A DNA stretch of 64,000 nucleotides from Synechococcus sp. WH 7803 (GCA_000063505.1 CT971583.1:1023918-1087917); one strand, 5' to 3'; shown: positions 43,668 to 51,250, counted from the stretch's first letter. Numbers and translations are program-made. Notes: a model not told the origin generated them from the sequence alone.

Positions 43668-43949
43668 ATGTTCAACCGTTTGCTTCCCTCGCTGCTGATC
43701 ACAGGCTGTGCCGCGTTGACTGCGTCGCCAATTGTGGCCTCTGCGCTGAAGGAGATGCCGGAACAGAAGTTTCTCGATCAGGTCGAGGGCCCCGGTCACG
43801 TTCTGATCACCGCCAAAGGGGTGGAGGCTGTGAATGCGGAAGCGCGTCGCCAAGGACTGCGTTTCCCTGCGATCGGCTACTGGTCCCCAGAAAATGTGTG
43901 TTTCTCCAAGCCGCCTCGTGGGGACTGCAACGGCATCTTCCGCCGCTGA
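43668..43949 (+). CDS. Small exported protein
   Basis: A 93-residue protein with a clear signal peptide (LLPSLLITGCAALTASPIVASA; the TGCAAL could also be a lipoprotein-like site). The mature part ALKEMPEQKFLDQVEGPGHVLITAKGVEAVNAEARRQG ends with two Cys (VCFSKPPRGDC). No domain recognised. ATG at 43668 (MFNRLL) is the start that gives a signal peptide. Likely co-transcribed with the upstream L,D-transpeptidase. Ends 2 nt before the stop of the convergent Pro-rich protein. Confidence 0.75.
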   Translation: MFNRLLPSLLITGCAALTASPIVASALKEMPEQKFLDQVEGPGHVLITAKGVEAVNAEARRQGLRFPAIGYWSPENVCFSKPPRGDCNGIFRR

Positions 43950-43951
43950 TT

Positions 43952-45448
43952 TCAGGGCAGAGGTGGGGGTAACAGCGGTGGAGGTGGTGCTCCCACGAAC
44001 GTTTCCGTTGCATCGTTCTTGCTGTCATCAGCATCCGTCGTGACAGGTGCCGATGCGCTTTCAGCCGGAGTGGTGGGGAGCTCCTCCTGCAATCGGGGCT
44101 CAATCACCTCAGGTGGGGGCAGATCGGGGGGCAGACCCGTGTCGATCGGCGGCAGCGTTGGCTCCAGCGGTGCGGAACGCTCATTTCCGCCTGGTTGTTC
44201 GAGTAGCACGAGTGGATCCGCAGTGATTGGCGGTTCCGGAAGGGGTGAACGTGTGCCGATCCCAGGTGAGGCCGTTGGCGCCGTGTCGGACTCACGGGAG
44301 GACGGTTTCGGCGTCCAGATCATGCGGGCGATCGGTTCCACACCCTGTTCCATCACACGATTGAGCCCGGCCAAGGCTCGGTCAGCCAAACGCGTCCCTG
44401 CCATCCGCGCACAATCGACAGGGCCGTCGCAGGATGCCTGGGACTGCAGACGCTCTGAGAGGTTGGCAACCAGGCCGCCCTGCAGTTGATTGCGTCGCTC
44501 GCTGAGGCGAAGGAGGTAGGGAACGTGCACGAAACTGGTTGCTCCGCCGCTGATCCAGTTGGCATCTTCTTCGGTGAATCCCTTCACGCCTGGAATGATC
44601 AGACGGCTCTTGGAAGCATGGTCGGGCATGTAAGCCGCGACCAAGCCCCGTCGCCGTGCGAGTTCTTTCGTCTGCTCCAGGGTGAGGCCGTCCTTGCTCA
44701 TCAGCATCTCCAGCCTTCCGTCGCTGCGCAGGCCGAAGATCATTCGGATCCGCGGCAGGTAGTAACGGATTCTTTGCCCCATGCTGATGCTGTAAGCGCC
44801 TTTGTAGCTCTCGGGGGGGGTCTCAAGATCGTTGTAGATGCTGTGCAGTCCGCCGATGAACATGTCGTAGGTCTGCTCGCGTTCAGGGGTCAGTTCCCCG
44901 TAGCCGAAGTCCACGCGGCCGTCGTCTCGGATTCCAACGAAAGCCCTTTGGCGGGACGCTGTGCGGTTTCGACCTCTCCAGATGCGTTGACCGAACTTCA
45001 GGTCCCCCAGGGGAACGGTGATCTCCTGACCGCCGTTATCGATGTGTCGCTCGTACATCGGCCCGGACACATAAGCCAGTGCGGCCGAGTCCTCGAATGC
45101 ATCCTGTTCGCGATCCCAGCCCTCAAGGAGTCCCAGCCTGACTTTGCGCGGGTCGAAATCAAGGGCATACACCTCATCATCGGGTTGATAGCGGAAGGGA
45201 CCGAGCGCATCTCCCTTGAGCTGTTGGTCCGTGCGGGGTGTGGGCTCAGGCTTGGGTGTGCCGGGTGCGAGTGCCAGCAATCCTGCAAAGACGACGACCG
45301 GAAAGCCAAGAATCAGCCAGCGTTTGCGCACCCCCAACCCTCTGCGTCGTCGCGGACGCCTCCGACGTTTCTGGTCGGTCGTGGGCGCAGGCTTCCGCTT
45401 CACCGGGCGTGCCGTCGCTTTCCTTGTTGGGGTTCGGGAGTGAGCCAC
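43952..45448 (-). CDS. Large membrane-anchored or exported protein with Pro-rich tail
   Basis: A 498-residue protein. Residues 1-43 are extremely basic (Arg/Lys repeats such as RRRRPRRRRGLGVRKR) and precede a single membrane segment (WLILGFPVVVFAGLLALAP). The ectodomain (about 80-370) has a conserved-looking core: VRLGLLEGWDREQDAFEDSAALAYVSG, KFGQRIWRGRNR, RAFVGIRDDGRVDFGYGEL, MIFGLRSDGRLEMLMSKDGLTLEQ. The last ~110 residues are Pro/Glu/Thr-rich. The FVGIRDDGRV and FGLRSDGRLEM strands vaguely recall NAGPA phosphodiester glycosidases, but I would not assign that. GTG start at 45448. Overlaps pdeM by 49 nt. Confidence 0.72.
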   Translation of the reverse strand: MAHSRTPTRKATARPVKRKPAPTTDQKRRRRPRRRRGLGVRKRWLILGFPVVVFAGLLALAPGTPKPEPTPRTDQQLKGDALGPFRYQPDDEVYALDFDPRKVRLGLLEGWDREQDAFEDSAALAYVSGPMYERHIDNGGQEITVPLGDLKFGQRIWRGRNRTASRQRAFVGIRDDGRVDFGYGELTPEREQTYDMFIGGLHSIYNDLETPPESYKGAYSISMGQRIRYYLPRIRMIFGLRSDGRLEMLMSKDGLTLEQTKELARRRGLVAAYMPDHASKSRLIIPGVKGFTEEDANWISGGATSFVHVPYLLRLSERRNQLQGGLVANLSERLQSQASCDGPVDCARMAGTRLADRALAGLNRVMEQGVEPIARMIWTPKPSSRESDTAPTASPGIGTRSPLPEPPITADPLVLLEQPGGNERSAPLEPTLPPIDTGLPPDLPPPEVIEPRLQEELPTTPAESASAPVTTDADDSKNDATETFVGAPPPPLLPPPLP

Positions 45449-46080
45449 GGAACGATGGCGCCCTCAGCCACCAGCCATTTGCGGTAACGGTGACCGCAGT
45501 CATGCCCTCCCGTCAACTCTCCAAAGGCAGGAATCAGCATTCGCTGCTCGAGTTCGTCGTAGGCAAAACATGGAAGCCGCAGGCGATCGGCACCCTGGCG
45601 CAGTGTCGTTGCCGGATGAATATGACCGCAGAGATTGAGCAGGATGGCCGAGTCTGGGCCGCGTTCAGGTTCGTGGCTTAGCCAGAGACTGCCCAGACGG
45701 AATGAGGGGTTGCGGGGAAGCACCGGCAATCGCAGGTCTCGGTCGTGATTGCCCCCAACCAGAAGGATCTGGGCGCCAAGCTGTTCAGGCAGCGTGGCGA
45801 GGTCGTGCAGCAATCGGGGGGTGAGCCCCTGGCGACCGTGGATCAGGTCGCCCAAGATGATCACCCTCTCGGGTTTGCAGGAGCTGCAGACCTGCGCGAG
45901 ACGGCTCAGGGTTCCGCGATCCTCATCACTCGGCAGTGGAATCCCAAAGGCCTGAAACACCTCCGCCTTGCCGAGGTGAAGATCGGCCACCAGCAGGTCT
46001 CGGCTCGCCTCTCTCCAGATCGCCCGATCGGGAAGCAGCACCAGGTGCTCCTCCCGCCAACGCCAACCGCAGCCGCCCAT
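45400..46080 (-). CDS. pdeM: Ligase-associated DNA damage response metallophosphoesterase PdeM
   Basis: A 226-residue calcineurin-like phosphoesterase. Metal-site motifs are VADLHLGKAE (D-x-H), ILGDLIHGRQG (GD), VGGNHDRDLR (GNHD), LWLSHEP and CGHIHP (GHxH), a complete dinuclear site. This arrangement matches the PdeM family, which in many bacteria lies beside a DEXH helicase, an exonuclease and an ATP-dependent ligase. Here a helicase and ligase of the matching type are 10 and 17 kb away. ATG at 46080 is chosen; the open frame extends upstream to 46353. Its 3' end overlaps the Pro-rich protein gene start by 49 nt. Confidence 0.88.
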   Translation of the reverse strand: MGGCGWRWREEHLVLLPDRAIWREASRDLLVADLHLGKAEVFQAFGIPLPSDEDRGTLSRLAQVCSSCKPERVIILGDLIHGRQGLTPRLLHDLATLPEQLGAQILLVGGNHDRDLRLPVLPRNPSFRLGSLWLSHEPERGPDSAILLNLCGHIHPATTLRQGADRLRLPCFAYDELEQRMLIPAFGELTGGHDCGHRYRKWLVAEGAIVPWLTPEPQQGKRRHAR

Positions 46081-46167
46081 CGGAAACGCCGAATTCGTCT
46101 CTGTAGCGTCGATGGCAGCCAAAGAATCCCTCCTTCGTGCAATGTCACCGCATTGTGGGTCGGTCGA

Positions 46168-46356
46168 ATGGCAAGCGCTTCCCAACCCCTGGCTCCTGCG
46201 GGAGAAACTCTGTACTGGCTCCAGCGCCGGCTGATGTCCCTTGAGCGGCAAGAGCGCTTCGAATGTGCCTATGCGCTGCGGATGGAGGTGGCGGAGTGGA
46301 TTCTCGGGGCTGAAGATGGCAACCTCAGGGTTCCACGCTTCCCTGAGCCTCAATGA
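46168..46356 (+). CDS. Small conserved hypothetical protein
   Basis: A 62-residue protein, probably helical: ETLYWLQRRLMSLERQERFECAYALRMEVAEWILGAEDGN. No signal peptide or membrane segment. ATG at 46168 is the first plausible start downstream of the divergent pdeM gene, 87 nt away; an internal ATG lies at MSLERQ. Its stop overlaps a 27-codon membrane ORF (ATGA), suggesting a small operon with that ORF and possibly the receptor channel gene. Confidence 0.65.
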   Translation: MASASQPLAPAGETLYWLQRRLMSLERQERFECAYALRMEVAEWILGAEDGNLRVPRFPEPQ

Positions 46357-46436
46357 CCCTCGCCTTGCTTCTGGCCCTGCTCGGTTCGCTGGTCGCCATG
46401 GGTGTCATCGTGCGCCGGCTTGAGAACAACGGCTGA
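46353..46436 (+). CDS. Putative 27-residue single-span membrane protein
   Basis: An open frame of 27 codons begins with ATG overlapping the previous stop (ATGA) and ends one nt before the first candidate start of the channel gene. The product is one membrane helix (TLALLLALLGSLVAMGVIV) with a basic C-terminus (RRLENNG). Topology resembles photosystem or b6f micro-subunits, but the sequence does not match any I know. Support is the exact ATGA overlap and uninterrupted packing; expression is unproven. Confidence 0.45.
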   Translation: MTLALLLALLGSLVAMGVIVRRLENNG

Positions 46437-46437
46437 A

Positions 46438-47511
46438 GTGGTGCGCGTGAACGTTGCATTCCTGCTGGCAGGTCTGACGGCGCTGGTTTGGCCGGGCCCT
46501 TCTCTTGCCCAGGCGCTTCGCGTAGGAGTGAGTGGTTCTCCCCCTTTCCTGATGAAGGATGGCGTCGCCTTGGAGGGGATCAGTGTTCAGATCTGGGATG
46601 AAACGGCCGATCGTCTGAACCGCACCTACGAGCTGATCCAGTTCCCAACAACGGAAGCCAATATCGACGCCGTGGTGAATGGAAAGGTGGATCTGGCGAT
46701 CGGACCGATCAGCATCACCCCCGATCGTCTGGCCAACCCCAAGATCGACTTCACCCAGCCGTATTTCCACGGCACTGAAGACCTGCTGCTGCCCTTGCGA
46801 GCACCGGGTCTCTTCGCGCGGCTTCGTCCCTTTTTCGGTTGGGCTGCCTTGTCCTCAGCCGGAGGCTTGATGCTGCTGTTGTTTGTGGTGGGCAATCTGA
46901 TCTGGTTGGCGGAACGCCGGCGGAATGCAGCTCAATTCCCCCGGCACTACCTGAAAGGTGTGGGCAATGGCATGTGGTTTGCTCTGGTCACGCTCACCAC
47001 CGTTGGCTATGGCGATCGGGCCCCGCTGTCCAAAACCGGTCGCACCATTGCAGGGGTCTGGATGGTGATGTCGCTTCTGGCGCTGTCATCGATCACGGCG
47101 GGCCTGGCCTCAGCCTTCACGGTGTCGTTGACGCGCCTTGACCCCACAGGAATTCGCGAAAGCTCTGATCTGCGGGGCAAATCCGTTGCCGTGGTGGATG
47201 GCACGACCAGCGAAACCTGGGCGAAGATCTATGGCGCTCGGGCAAAGACGGCCCCAACACTGAATGCAGCCATTGCCCTGCTCGGCAAGGGTGCTGTGGA
47301 GGGGGTGATTTTTGATGGTTCGCCCCTGCGCTACTACCTCCAGAACAACCCTGAGGCGCCGTTCAAGATTGCTCCTTTCAGCCTGGCCAATCAGACCTAC
47401 GGCTTTGTTCTGCCCATCGACAGTCCCTTGCGCACGCCCATCGATGTGGTGTTGCTCGATCTGCAGCGCAAGGGTGAGGTGAAAACGATCACGGACGCGT
47501 TGTTGCAATGA
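46438..47511 (+). CDS. GluR0-like prokaryotic ionotropic glutamate receptor, K+-type pore
   Basis: About 357 residues. Signal peptide (VAFLLAGLTALVWPGPSLAQA) is followed by a periplasmic amino-acid-binding lobe S1 (LRVGVSGSPPFLMKDGVALEGISVQIWDE...KVDLAIGPISITPDR). Next are M1 (GGLMLLLFVVGNLIWLAE), a pore loop with the selectivity filter WFALVTLTTVGYGDRAP, M2 (WMVMSLLALSSITAGLASAFTVSL), and the second lobe S2 (LRGKSVAVVDGTTSETWAKIYG...EGVIFDGSPLRYYLQNN). This is the GluR0 arrangement (S1-M1-P-M2-S2) with a potassium-channel TVGYGD filter. Ligand is an amino acid by family knowledge; Asp/Arg ligand contacts such as ISITPDR are visible. Starts GTG 46438, 46441 or 46447. Confidence 0.9.
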   Translation: MVRVNVAFLLAGLTALVWPGPSLAQALRVGVSGSPPFLMKDGVALEGISVQIWDETADRLNRTYELIQFPTTEANIDAVVNGKVDLAIGPISITPDRLANPKIDFTQPYFHGTEDLLLPLRAPGLFARLRPFFGWAALSSAGGLMLLLFVVGNLIWLAERRRNAAQFPRHYLKGVGNGMWFALVTLTTVGYGDRAPLSKTGRTIAGVWMVMSLLALSSITAGLASAFTVSLTRLDPTGIRESSDLRGKSVAVVDGTTSETWAKIYGARAKTAPTLNAAIALLGKGAVEGVIFDGSPLRYYLQNNPEAPFKIAPFSLANQTYGFVLPIDSPLRTPIDVVLLDLQRKGEVKTITDALLQ

Positions 47512-47534
47512 ACTGGATCGCTTCGAAGCCGCGG

Positions 47535-47771
47535 TTAGTGCAGGGTTCCGTGCCTGCGTAAACCATCCTCGATCAAGAAGGTGGCGAGGCTGCTGCAGCT
47601 GCGCCCTTCGGCGAGTGCCTGCTGCTTGAGGCGATTCATCACACCGGCAGGAAGGGTGACATTGACCCGTTCGGACTCAGCGGCTTCGGCAACCTGTCCA
47701 GCGCTGATCTCCTGATGTTCAGACTGCAGCTGATCCTGGAGTTCCCGGAGCAGATCCTGGAGAAATGACAC
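47535..47771 (-). CDS. Ribbon-helix-helix (CopG-like) regulator
   Basis: A 78-residue protein. The C-terminal half matches a ribbon-helix-helix DNA-binding domain: the beta-strand RVNVTLPAGV, helix MNRLKQQALAEGRS, turn and helix CSSLATFLIEDGLRRHG. The N-terminal helix (FLQDLLRELQDQLQSE) is probably for oligomerisation. GTG start at 47771. Just upstream two copies of CGTAACGC are spaced by 11 bp, typical for an RHH operator, so autoregulation is plausible. Convergent with the channel gene, 23 nt apart. No partner toxin is seen. Confidence 0.78.
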   Translation of the reverse strand: MSFLQDLLRELQDQLQSEHQEISAGQVAEAAESERVNVTLPAGVMNRLKQQALAEGRSCSSLATFLIEDGLRRHGTLH

Positions 47772-47787
47772 GTTCTTGTACCGAATG

Positions 47788-47806
47788 CGTAACGCAATCG
47801 TAACGC
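47788..47806. promoter_or_regulatory. Direct-repeat operator candidate CGTAACGC x2
   Basis: The octamer CGTAACGC occurs at 47788-47795 and 47799-47806, start to start 11 bp, i.e. one helical turn. It lies 17-35 bp upstream of the ribbon-helix-helix gene start and between it and the divergent PPC-glutaredoxin gene. RHH dimers bind such same-face direct repeats, so it may regulate both genes. Confidence 0.5.
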
Positions 47807-47858
47807 GAAGCCGCTTGGTTGGCTGGCGTTATTCTGTTGCCGCTCTCTCGGGACCTGC

Positions 47859-48455
47859 ATGGACACCCTGACCCTCAATTTGGAACCCGGTCAGGATCTT
47901 CACCAATCCCTCCATCAACTCGCCTCCGATCAGCAGCTCAGCGGATTTGTTCTCGGTGTGGTCGGCGATCTTTCTGAGGCCTGCTTTCAGTGCCCTGGTC
48001 AGCCCCAACCAACGAGGATGCAAGGCGTTCTTGAAGTGATCACGCTGAATGGCACGGTGTCACCCCAAGGTGTGCACCTCCATCTCAGTCTTTCCGATGG
48101 TGCCTGTCAGGTTTGGGGCGGGCATCTCGAAGCAGGAACCACCGTCCATAAGGGCGTACAGCTGCTGCTCGGGCTGGATGCAGCAACAGCACAAACCGCT
48201 CCAATCTCCCAGGAACGGGTTGAGCTCGCGGTTCTTCCGGGCTGTCCCTTTTGCCACCGTGCACGCCAGCTGCTTGAGCGGCAGGGGATTCCCCACACCA
48301 TCATCTCTGTCGAGTCCGACAGCGTTTTTGAAGCCTGCCAGAAGCGCAGCGGCCTCCGGGTGTTCCCCCAGATATTCGTTGATGGGGACTACTTCGGCGA
48401 TTACACCGCTCTCCAACAGCTGCATCAGAGTGGCCAGATTGAGTCTCTGCGATGA
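47859..48455 (+). CDS. PPC/DUF296 domain fused to glutaredoxin
   Basis: A 198-residue fusion. Residues 1-110 match the PPC (DUF296) fold: LNLEPGQDLHQSLHQLASDQQLSGFVLGVVGDLSEA, EVITLNGTVSPQGVHLHLSLSD and VWGGHLEAGTTVHKGVQLLL, with His73, His75 and His89 likely binding metal. Residues 120-198 form a glutaredoxin: VLPGCPFCHRARQLLERQGIPHTI, CPFC active site at 129-132, cis-Pro segment FPQIFVDGDYFGDY. Dithiol glutaredoxins use glutathione. The pairing suggests redox-linked signalling or metal handling. Its stop overlaps the next gene (ATGA). ATG at 47859. Confidence 0.88.
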   Translation: MDTLTLNLEPGQDLHQSLHQLASDQQLSGFVLGVVGDLSEACFQCPGQPQPTRMQGVLEVITLNGTVSPQGVHLHLSLSDGACQVWGGHLEAGTTVHKGVQLLLGLDAATAQTAPISQERVELAVLPGCPFCHRARQLLERQGIPHTIISVESDSVFEACQKRSGLRVFPQIFVDGDYFGDYTALQQLHQSGQIESLR

Positions 48456-48664
48456 CTGAGACGACTGACACCGATCTGTGGTCGCACAAGCCATGGTGGT
48501 GTCAGCCATGGACAATCGTTCTCACCGGCCTGCTCGTGGTGGCTGGTAGTTGGTTGGTGCTTCACCGGCTCTGGATTACAGGTCCAGTGGCGTTGGCCGT
48601 GGCGTGCTGGTGGTGGTTGTTTCTCGTGATTGCACCTTCCGCGTATCGCAATCAGTCGCGCTGA
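48452..48664 (+). CDS. Small two-span membrane protein (DUF6737-like)
   Basis: A 70-residue protein with two membrane helices (IVLTGLLVVAGSWLVL and ITGPVALAVACWWWLFLVIAP) after the N-terminal SHKPWWCQPW. It resembles the DUF6737 family of small cyanobacterial membrane proteins (family name by recall). The start overlaps the PPC-glutaredoxin stop by 4 nt, which couples their translation. Its last 13 nt overlap the stop end of the next gene on the opposite strand. Confidence 0.75.
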   Translation: MTETTDTDLWSHKPWWCQPWTIVLTGLLVVAGSWLVLHRLWITGPVALAVACWWWLFLVIAPSAYRNQSR

Positions 48665-48849
48665 GCGGCGCGAAAGCGTTGCTTCTCCTCGAGTAATTCA
48701 GTTTCCAACTGTTCAATCAGTTGGGTCACGAGGGCCTGAAATTCAGGCTGGCATCCGCGGAATGCCGCCTTGTGCCGGATCGGTTCATTGCGCGTGCGCA
48801 GATCGGTCAGCATCAGCTGAAGAGCATCGATTCTGGCGTTGCTGTTCAA
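48652..48849 (-). CDS. Small helical hypothetical protein
   Basis: A 65-residue protein: NARIDALQLMLTDLRTRNEPIRHKAAFRGCQPEFQALVTQLIEQLETELLEEKQRF. It appears all-helical with coiled-coil potential at both ends and one central Cys. The start is TTG at 48849, so the exact N-terminus is uncertain. It reads leftward 48 nt after the porin stop. No family recognised. Real-gene support is the coding-like composition and the fitted gap. Confidence 0.6.
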   Translation of the reverse strand: MNSNARIDALQLMLTDLRTRNEPIRHKAAFRGCQPEFQALVTQLIEQLETELLEEKQRFRAAQRD

Positions 48850-48897
48850 GACGTCACGTCGTGCGCGAGGCGAGGTTATGACATCGGGTGCCGCAGA

Positions 48898-50379
48898 TCA
48901 GAATCGCAGGGTTGTTTTCATGAACACACCAAGCTGGCTCAGGGATGTGCCCTGGGGGGTATCCGCTCCCAAGGGTCGGCTGAGGTAAAACAGCGCGGGC
49001 GTCACGCTGATCGCATCTGAAATCTGCACCATCATCCAGCCCTCCATGGCGTAACCGGCGTCGTCAGGTGTTGCTCCTCCCTTCAATGCGGTCGCAAAGA
49101 TCGGCTGGCCCACAGCCATCCCCATGGACGTGTCCTCCCACAGCCAATCGCTCCACTGCAAAGCCACCGTCCATGACTGGGAGATCGACACCAGTCCGTC
49201 GCTGTTCACGCTCTGGCGGTAGCGCGTGCTGTTCCACCCCCACCCGGCACTGATTGAAGGGACCCATCCGTTCCTATCGGGTTGCCAATACCCGCTCAGT
49301 GCTGTGCCTGTGGTGATGCCGGGTTGGTTGAAGCTGCGCAGGGTAAAGGGGCTTGCGTAATCAATGATGTTGAAGCCGTTTTGGATGGTCGCCAGCGCTG
49401 CGGCGATTCCCCACGTCTCGGCGGCGTAGCCCACCTGTGCGGTAGCGCTGCTGCCTGCATCCACCCCGATCATTCCCGATCCGGAAAACCCGTTCTCACC
49501 GTTTCCGGCGATGTAATTCAGGCTGAAGCTCAGCGGTCCTCGCTCCCACATCACACCACCACCGGCGCCGAGATTGCTGCTGTAGGCCCCTGAAGCACCG
49601 GCCTGGGTGAACAGATCCAACACGGTGTCGTCGGGGTAGACACTGGGCCACATCGCCAACATCACGCTTTGGTTCACCCGGCTACCGACGGTGAAGGTCC
49701 AGTTCTCACCCACTGGGAACTGATACCAGGCGCGATTGACACCGAGGCGGTCTGCGACGAGTCCTTGCTGAAACGCCACCTCCAATTCCGAGAGTTGGCT
49801 TGGTCCGCCGCCACCGAATGCATTTCGGTCTGAATCGAGATCGCCAGCTCTCAAGCGGAGATTGAGCAGATCCTTGCCCGTGAAGCTCGTTCGCAGAATC
49901 AGCTTCTCGTCGTAGCCAACGATCGATCCACCGAAGCTGCTGCGGAGGTCGTTGTTCAGCGTGTCGGAGGAGCCAGAGAAGGCATTGCCTCCGATGATGA
50001 ATGTGGTGACGCCCTTTAAACGCGTTGTTGGAGAGAACGCTGTTGCCTCCAGGCTCTCGACGGACGCACTGAGCTGATTCACCCGGTCGCGACGCAGCTG
50101 AATCAGTTCATGGCTGAGTTCGCTGAGCAATCTCCTTACTGCTTCGTGTGCCGATCCCTGAAGTTGCCAACAGTCCTCCAGCAGTGCGGCTGCCTGGAAG
50201 CGATCGAGTGTTTGCTCAGGAGCGATCTCCGTTCTGCAGCCGGCGTCCTTGAGCAGCTGCTCGAGAGAGGGGGGCACAGGTACAGATGCACGTGCCGCAC
50301 TGAAACGTTCCGAGCGAGCCGCGCTGGTGTGCACCACACTCAGGAGGCCAAGGAGCGCCAGCGGCATCAAGGGTTTCAT
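48898..50379 (-). CDS. SLH-type outer-membrane porin (SomA/SomB-like)
   Basis: A 493-residue outer-membrane protein. Signal peptide at residues 1-21 (LMPLALLGLLSVVHTSAA). A degenerate SLH-like region follows (PPSLEQLLKDAGCRTEIAPEQTLDRFQAAALLEDC), then a coiled-coil spacer (LSHELIQLRRDRVNQLSASVESLEATAF). A long beta-barrel ends in Phe (GVFMKTTLRF), as BAM substrates do. TFIIGGNAFSG and the repeated aromatic strands match cyanobacterial Som porins, which carry ions and small solutes and tie the outer membrane to peptidoglycan. ATG at 50379. Confidence 0.9.
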   Translation of the reverse strand: MKPLMPLALLGLLSVVHTSAARSERFSAARASVPVPPSLEQLLKDAGCRTEIAPEQTLDRFQAAALLEDCWQLQGSAHEAVRRLLSELSHELIQLRRDRVNQLSASVESLEATAFSPTTRLKGVTTFIIGGNAFSGSSDTLNNDLRSSFGGSIVGYDEKLILRTSFTGKDLLNLRLRAGDLDSDRNAFGGGGPSQLSELEVAFQQGLVADRLGVNRAWYQFPVGENWTFTVGSRVNQSVMLAMWPSVYPDDTVLDLFTQAGASGAYSSNLGAGGGVMWERGPLSFSLNYIAGNGENGFSGSGMIGVDAGSSATAQVGYAAETWGIAAALATIQNGFNIIDYASPFTLRSFNQPGITTGTALSGYWQPDRNGWVPSISAGWGWNSTRYRQSVNSDGLVSISQSWTVALQWSDWLWEDTSMGMAVGQPIFATALKGGATPDDAGYAMEGWMMVQISDAISVTPALFYLSRPLGADTPQGTSLSQLGVFMKTTLRF

Positions 50380-50405
50380 GACCGCTTGGCTCTGAATCGC
50401 AAGGA

Positions 50406-51215
50406 TTATGCCGGCAAGACCTGACGGTAACCACCGGATTCCAAAACCCTCAAAGGCGTTTGGAACAGCTCCGACAGCACGCGATCGTTGAGAACCTCTG
50501 TGGGCGCGCCATCCACAACGACACCTCCTTGGCGCATCCCCACCACACGTGAGATCTCAGGAATGATCGCGTCGATCTGGTGGGTGATCAGAATCACCGT
50601 GGTGCCCGCCCTGCAGAGCTGTCTGAGCTGCGCCAGCAACCCGTGCTTCGCGCGCAGGTCGAGGGCATTGGTCGGTTCATCAAGCACCAACACCTGTGGT
50701 TGATGCACCATGGCCCTTGCAATCAGCACGCTGCGTTTCTGTCCATCGGAAAGACGGCCGAATCGGCAGGTGGCCAGGTCTGAGAGGTTGAATTGCTCCA
50801 GAGCGTCAGCGGATTGCTGAATGTGCTCGGCGCTGGGATCGAGCCCGCGTCTGAGTCCGATGGCGCCGTAGAAAGCGGAGAGCAGCAGCTCGCGGCAAGG
50901 GATTCCGTCGGGGATGCGCTGCTGCAGTTCCGTATCCACCACACCCAAGCGCTCACGCAACGACCAGAGATTGATGCGTTCCTCTCCGAAGAGCCGCAGG
51001 TGGGACTGCGGTTGCACCACGGGATGAAGGCAGCGGCTGATGAGCTTGACGAGCGTGCTTTTACCGGCTCCGTTGGGTCCAAGAATGGCTGTGGATTCGC
51101 CCACCCAGAGCCGCAGGGACAAGTCTTCGACAATGCGTTGACCTCCGGCCCAAGCCTCGATGGCTTGAAGGTCCAGCCAAGGTGGGTTGTGCCGGCTTGC
51201 GTGCTGAAGGGCCAT
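50406..51215 (-). CDS. ABC transporter ATP-binding protein
   Basis: A 269-residue ABC ATPase. Walker A GPNGAGKST; Q-loop region LGVVDTELQQRI; signature RLSDGQKRSVLIARAMVH; Walker B VLVLDEPTNALD; H-loop LITHQIDAIIPEI. The signature LSDGQ and the C-terminal GGVVVDGAPTEVLND resemble YlmA/ModF-like ATPases linked to molybdate or metal uptake, but no permease or binding protein is adjacent, so the substrate is open. Follows the porin gene by 26 nt in the same direction. Start ATG at 51215. Confidence 0.88.
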   Translation of the reverse strand: MALQHASRHNPPWLDLQAIEAWAGGQRIVEDLSLRLWVGESTAILGPNGAGKSTLVKLISRCLHPVVQPQSHLRLFGEERINLWSLRERLGVVDTELQQRIPDGIPCRELLLSAFYGAIGLRRGLDPSAEHIQQSADALEQFNLSDLATCRFGRLSDGQKRSVLIARAMVHQPQVLVLDEPTNALDLRAKHGLLAQLRQLCRAGTTVILITHQIDAIIPEISRVVGMRQGGVVVDGAPTEVLNDRVLSELFQTPLRVLESGGYRQVLPA

Positions 51216-51250
51216 GGGGTGATTGTGGCTGCTGAGCCGATGGGATCTCG

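Noticed and set aside
47535-47771. Ribbon-helix-helix gene as antitoxin of a toxin-antitoxin pair
   Set aside because: No small toxin-like gene is adjacent on the same strand; the neighbours are the channel and the PPC-glutaredoxin gene.
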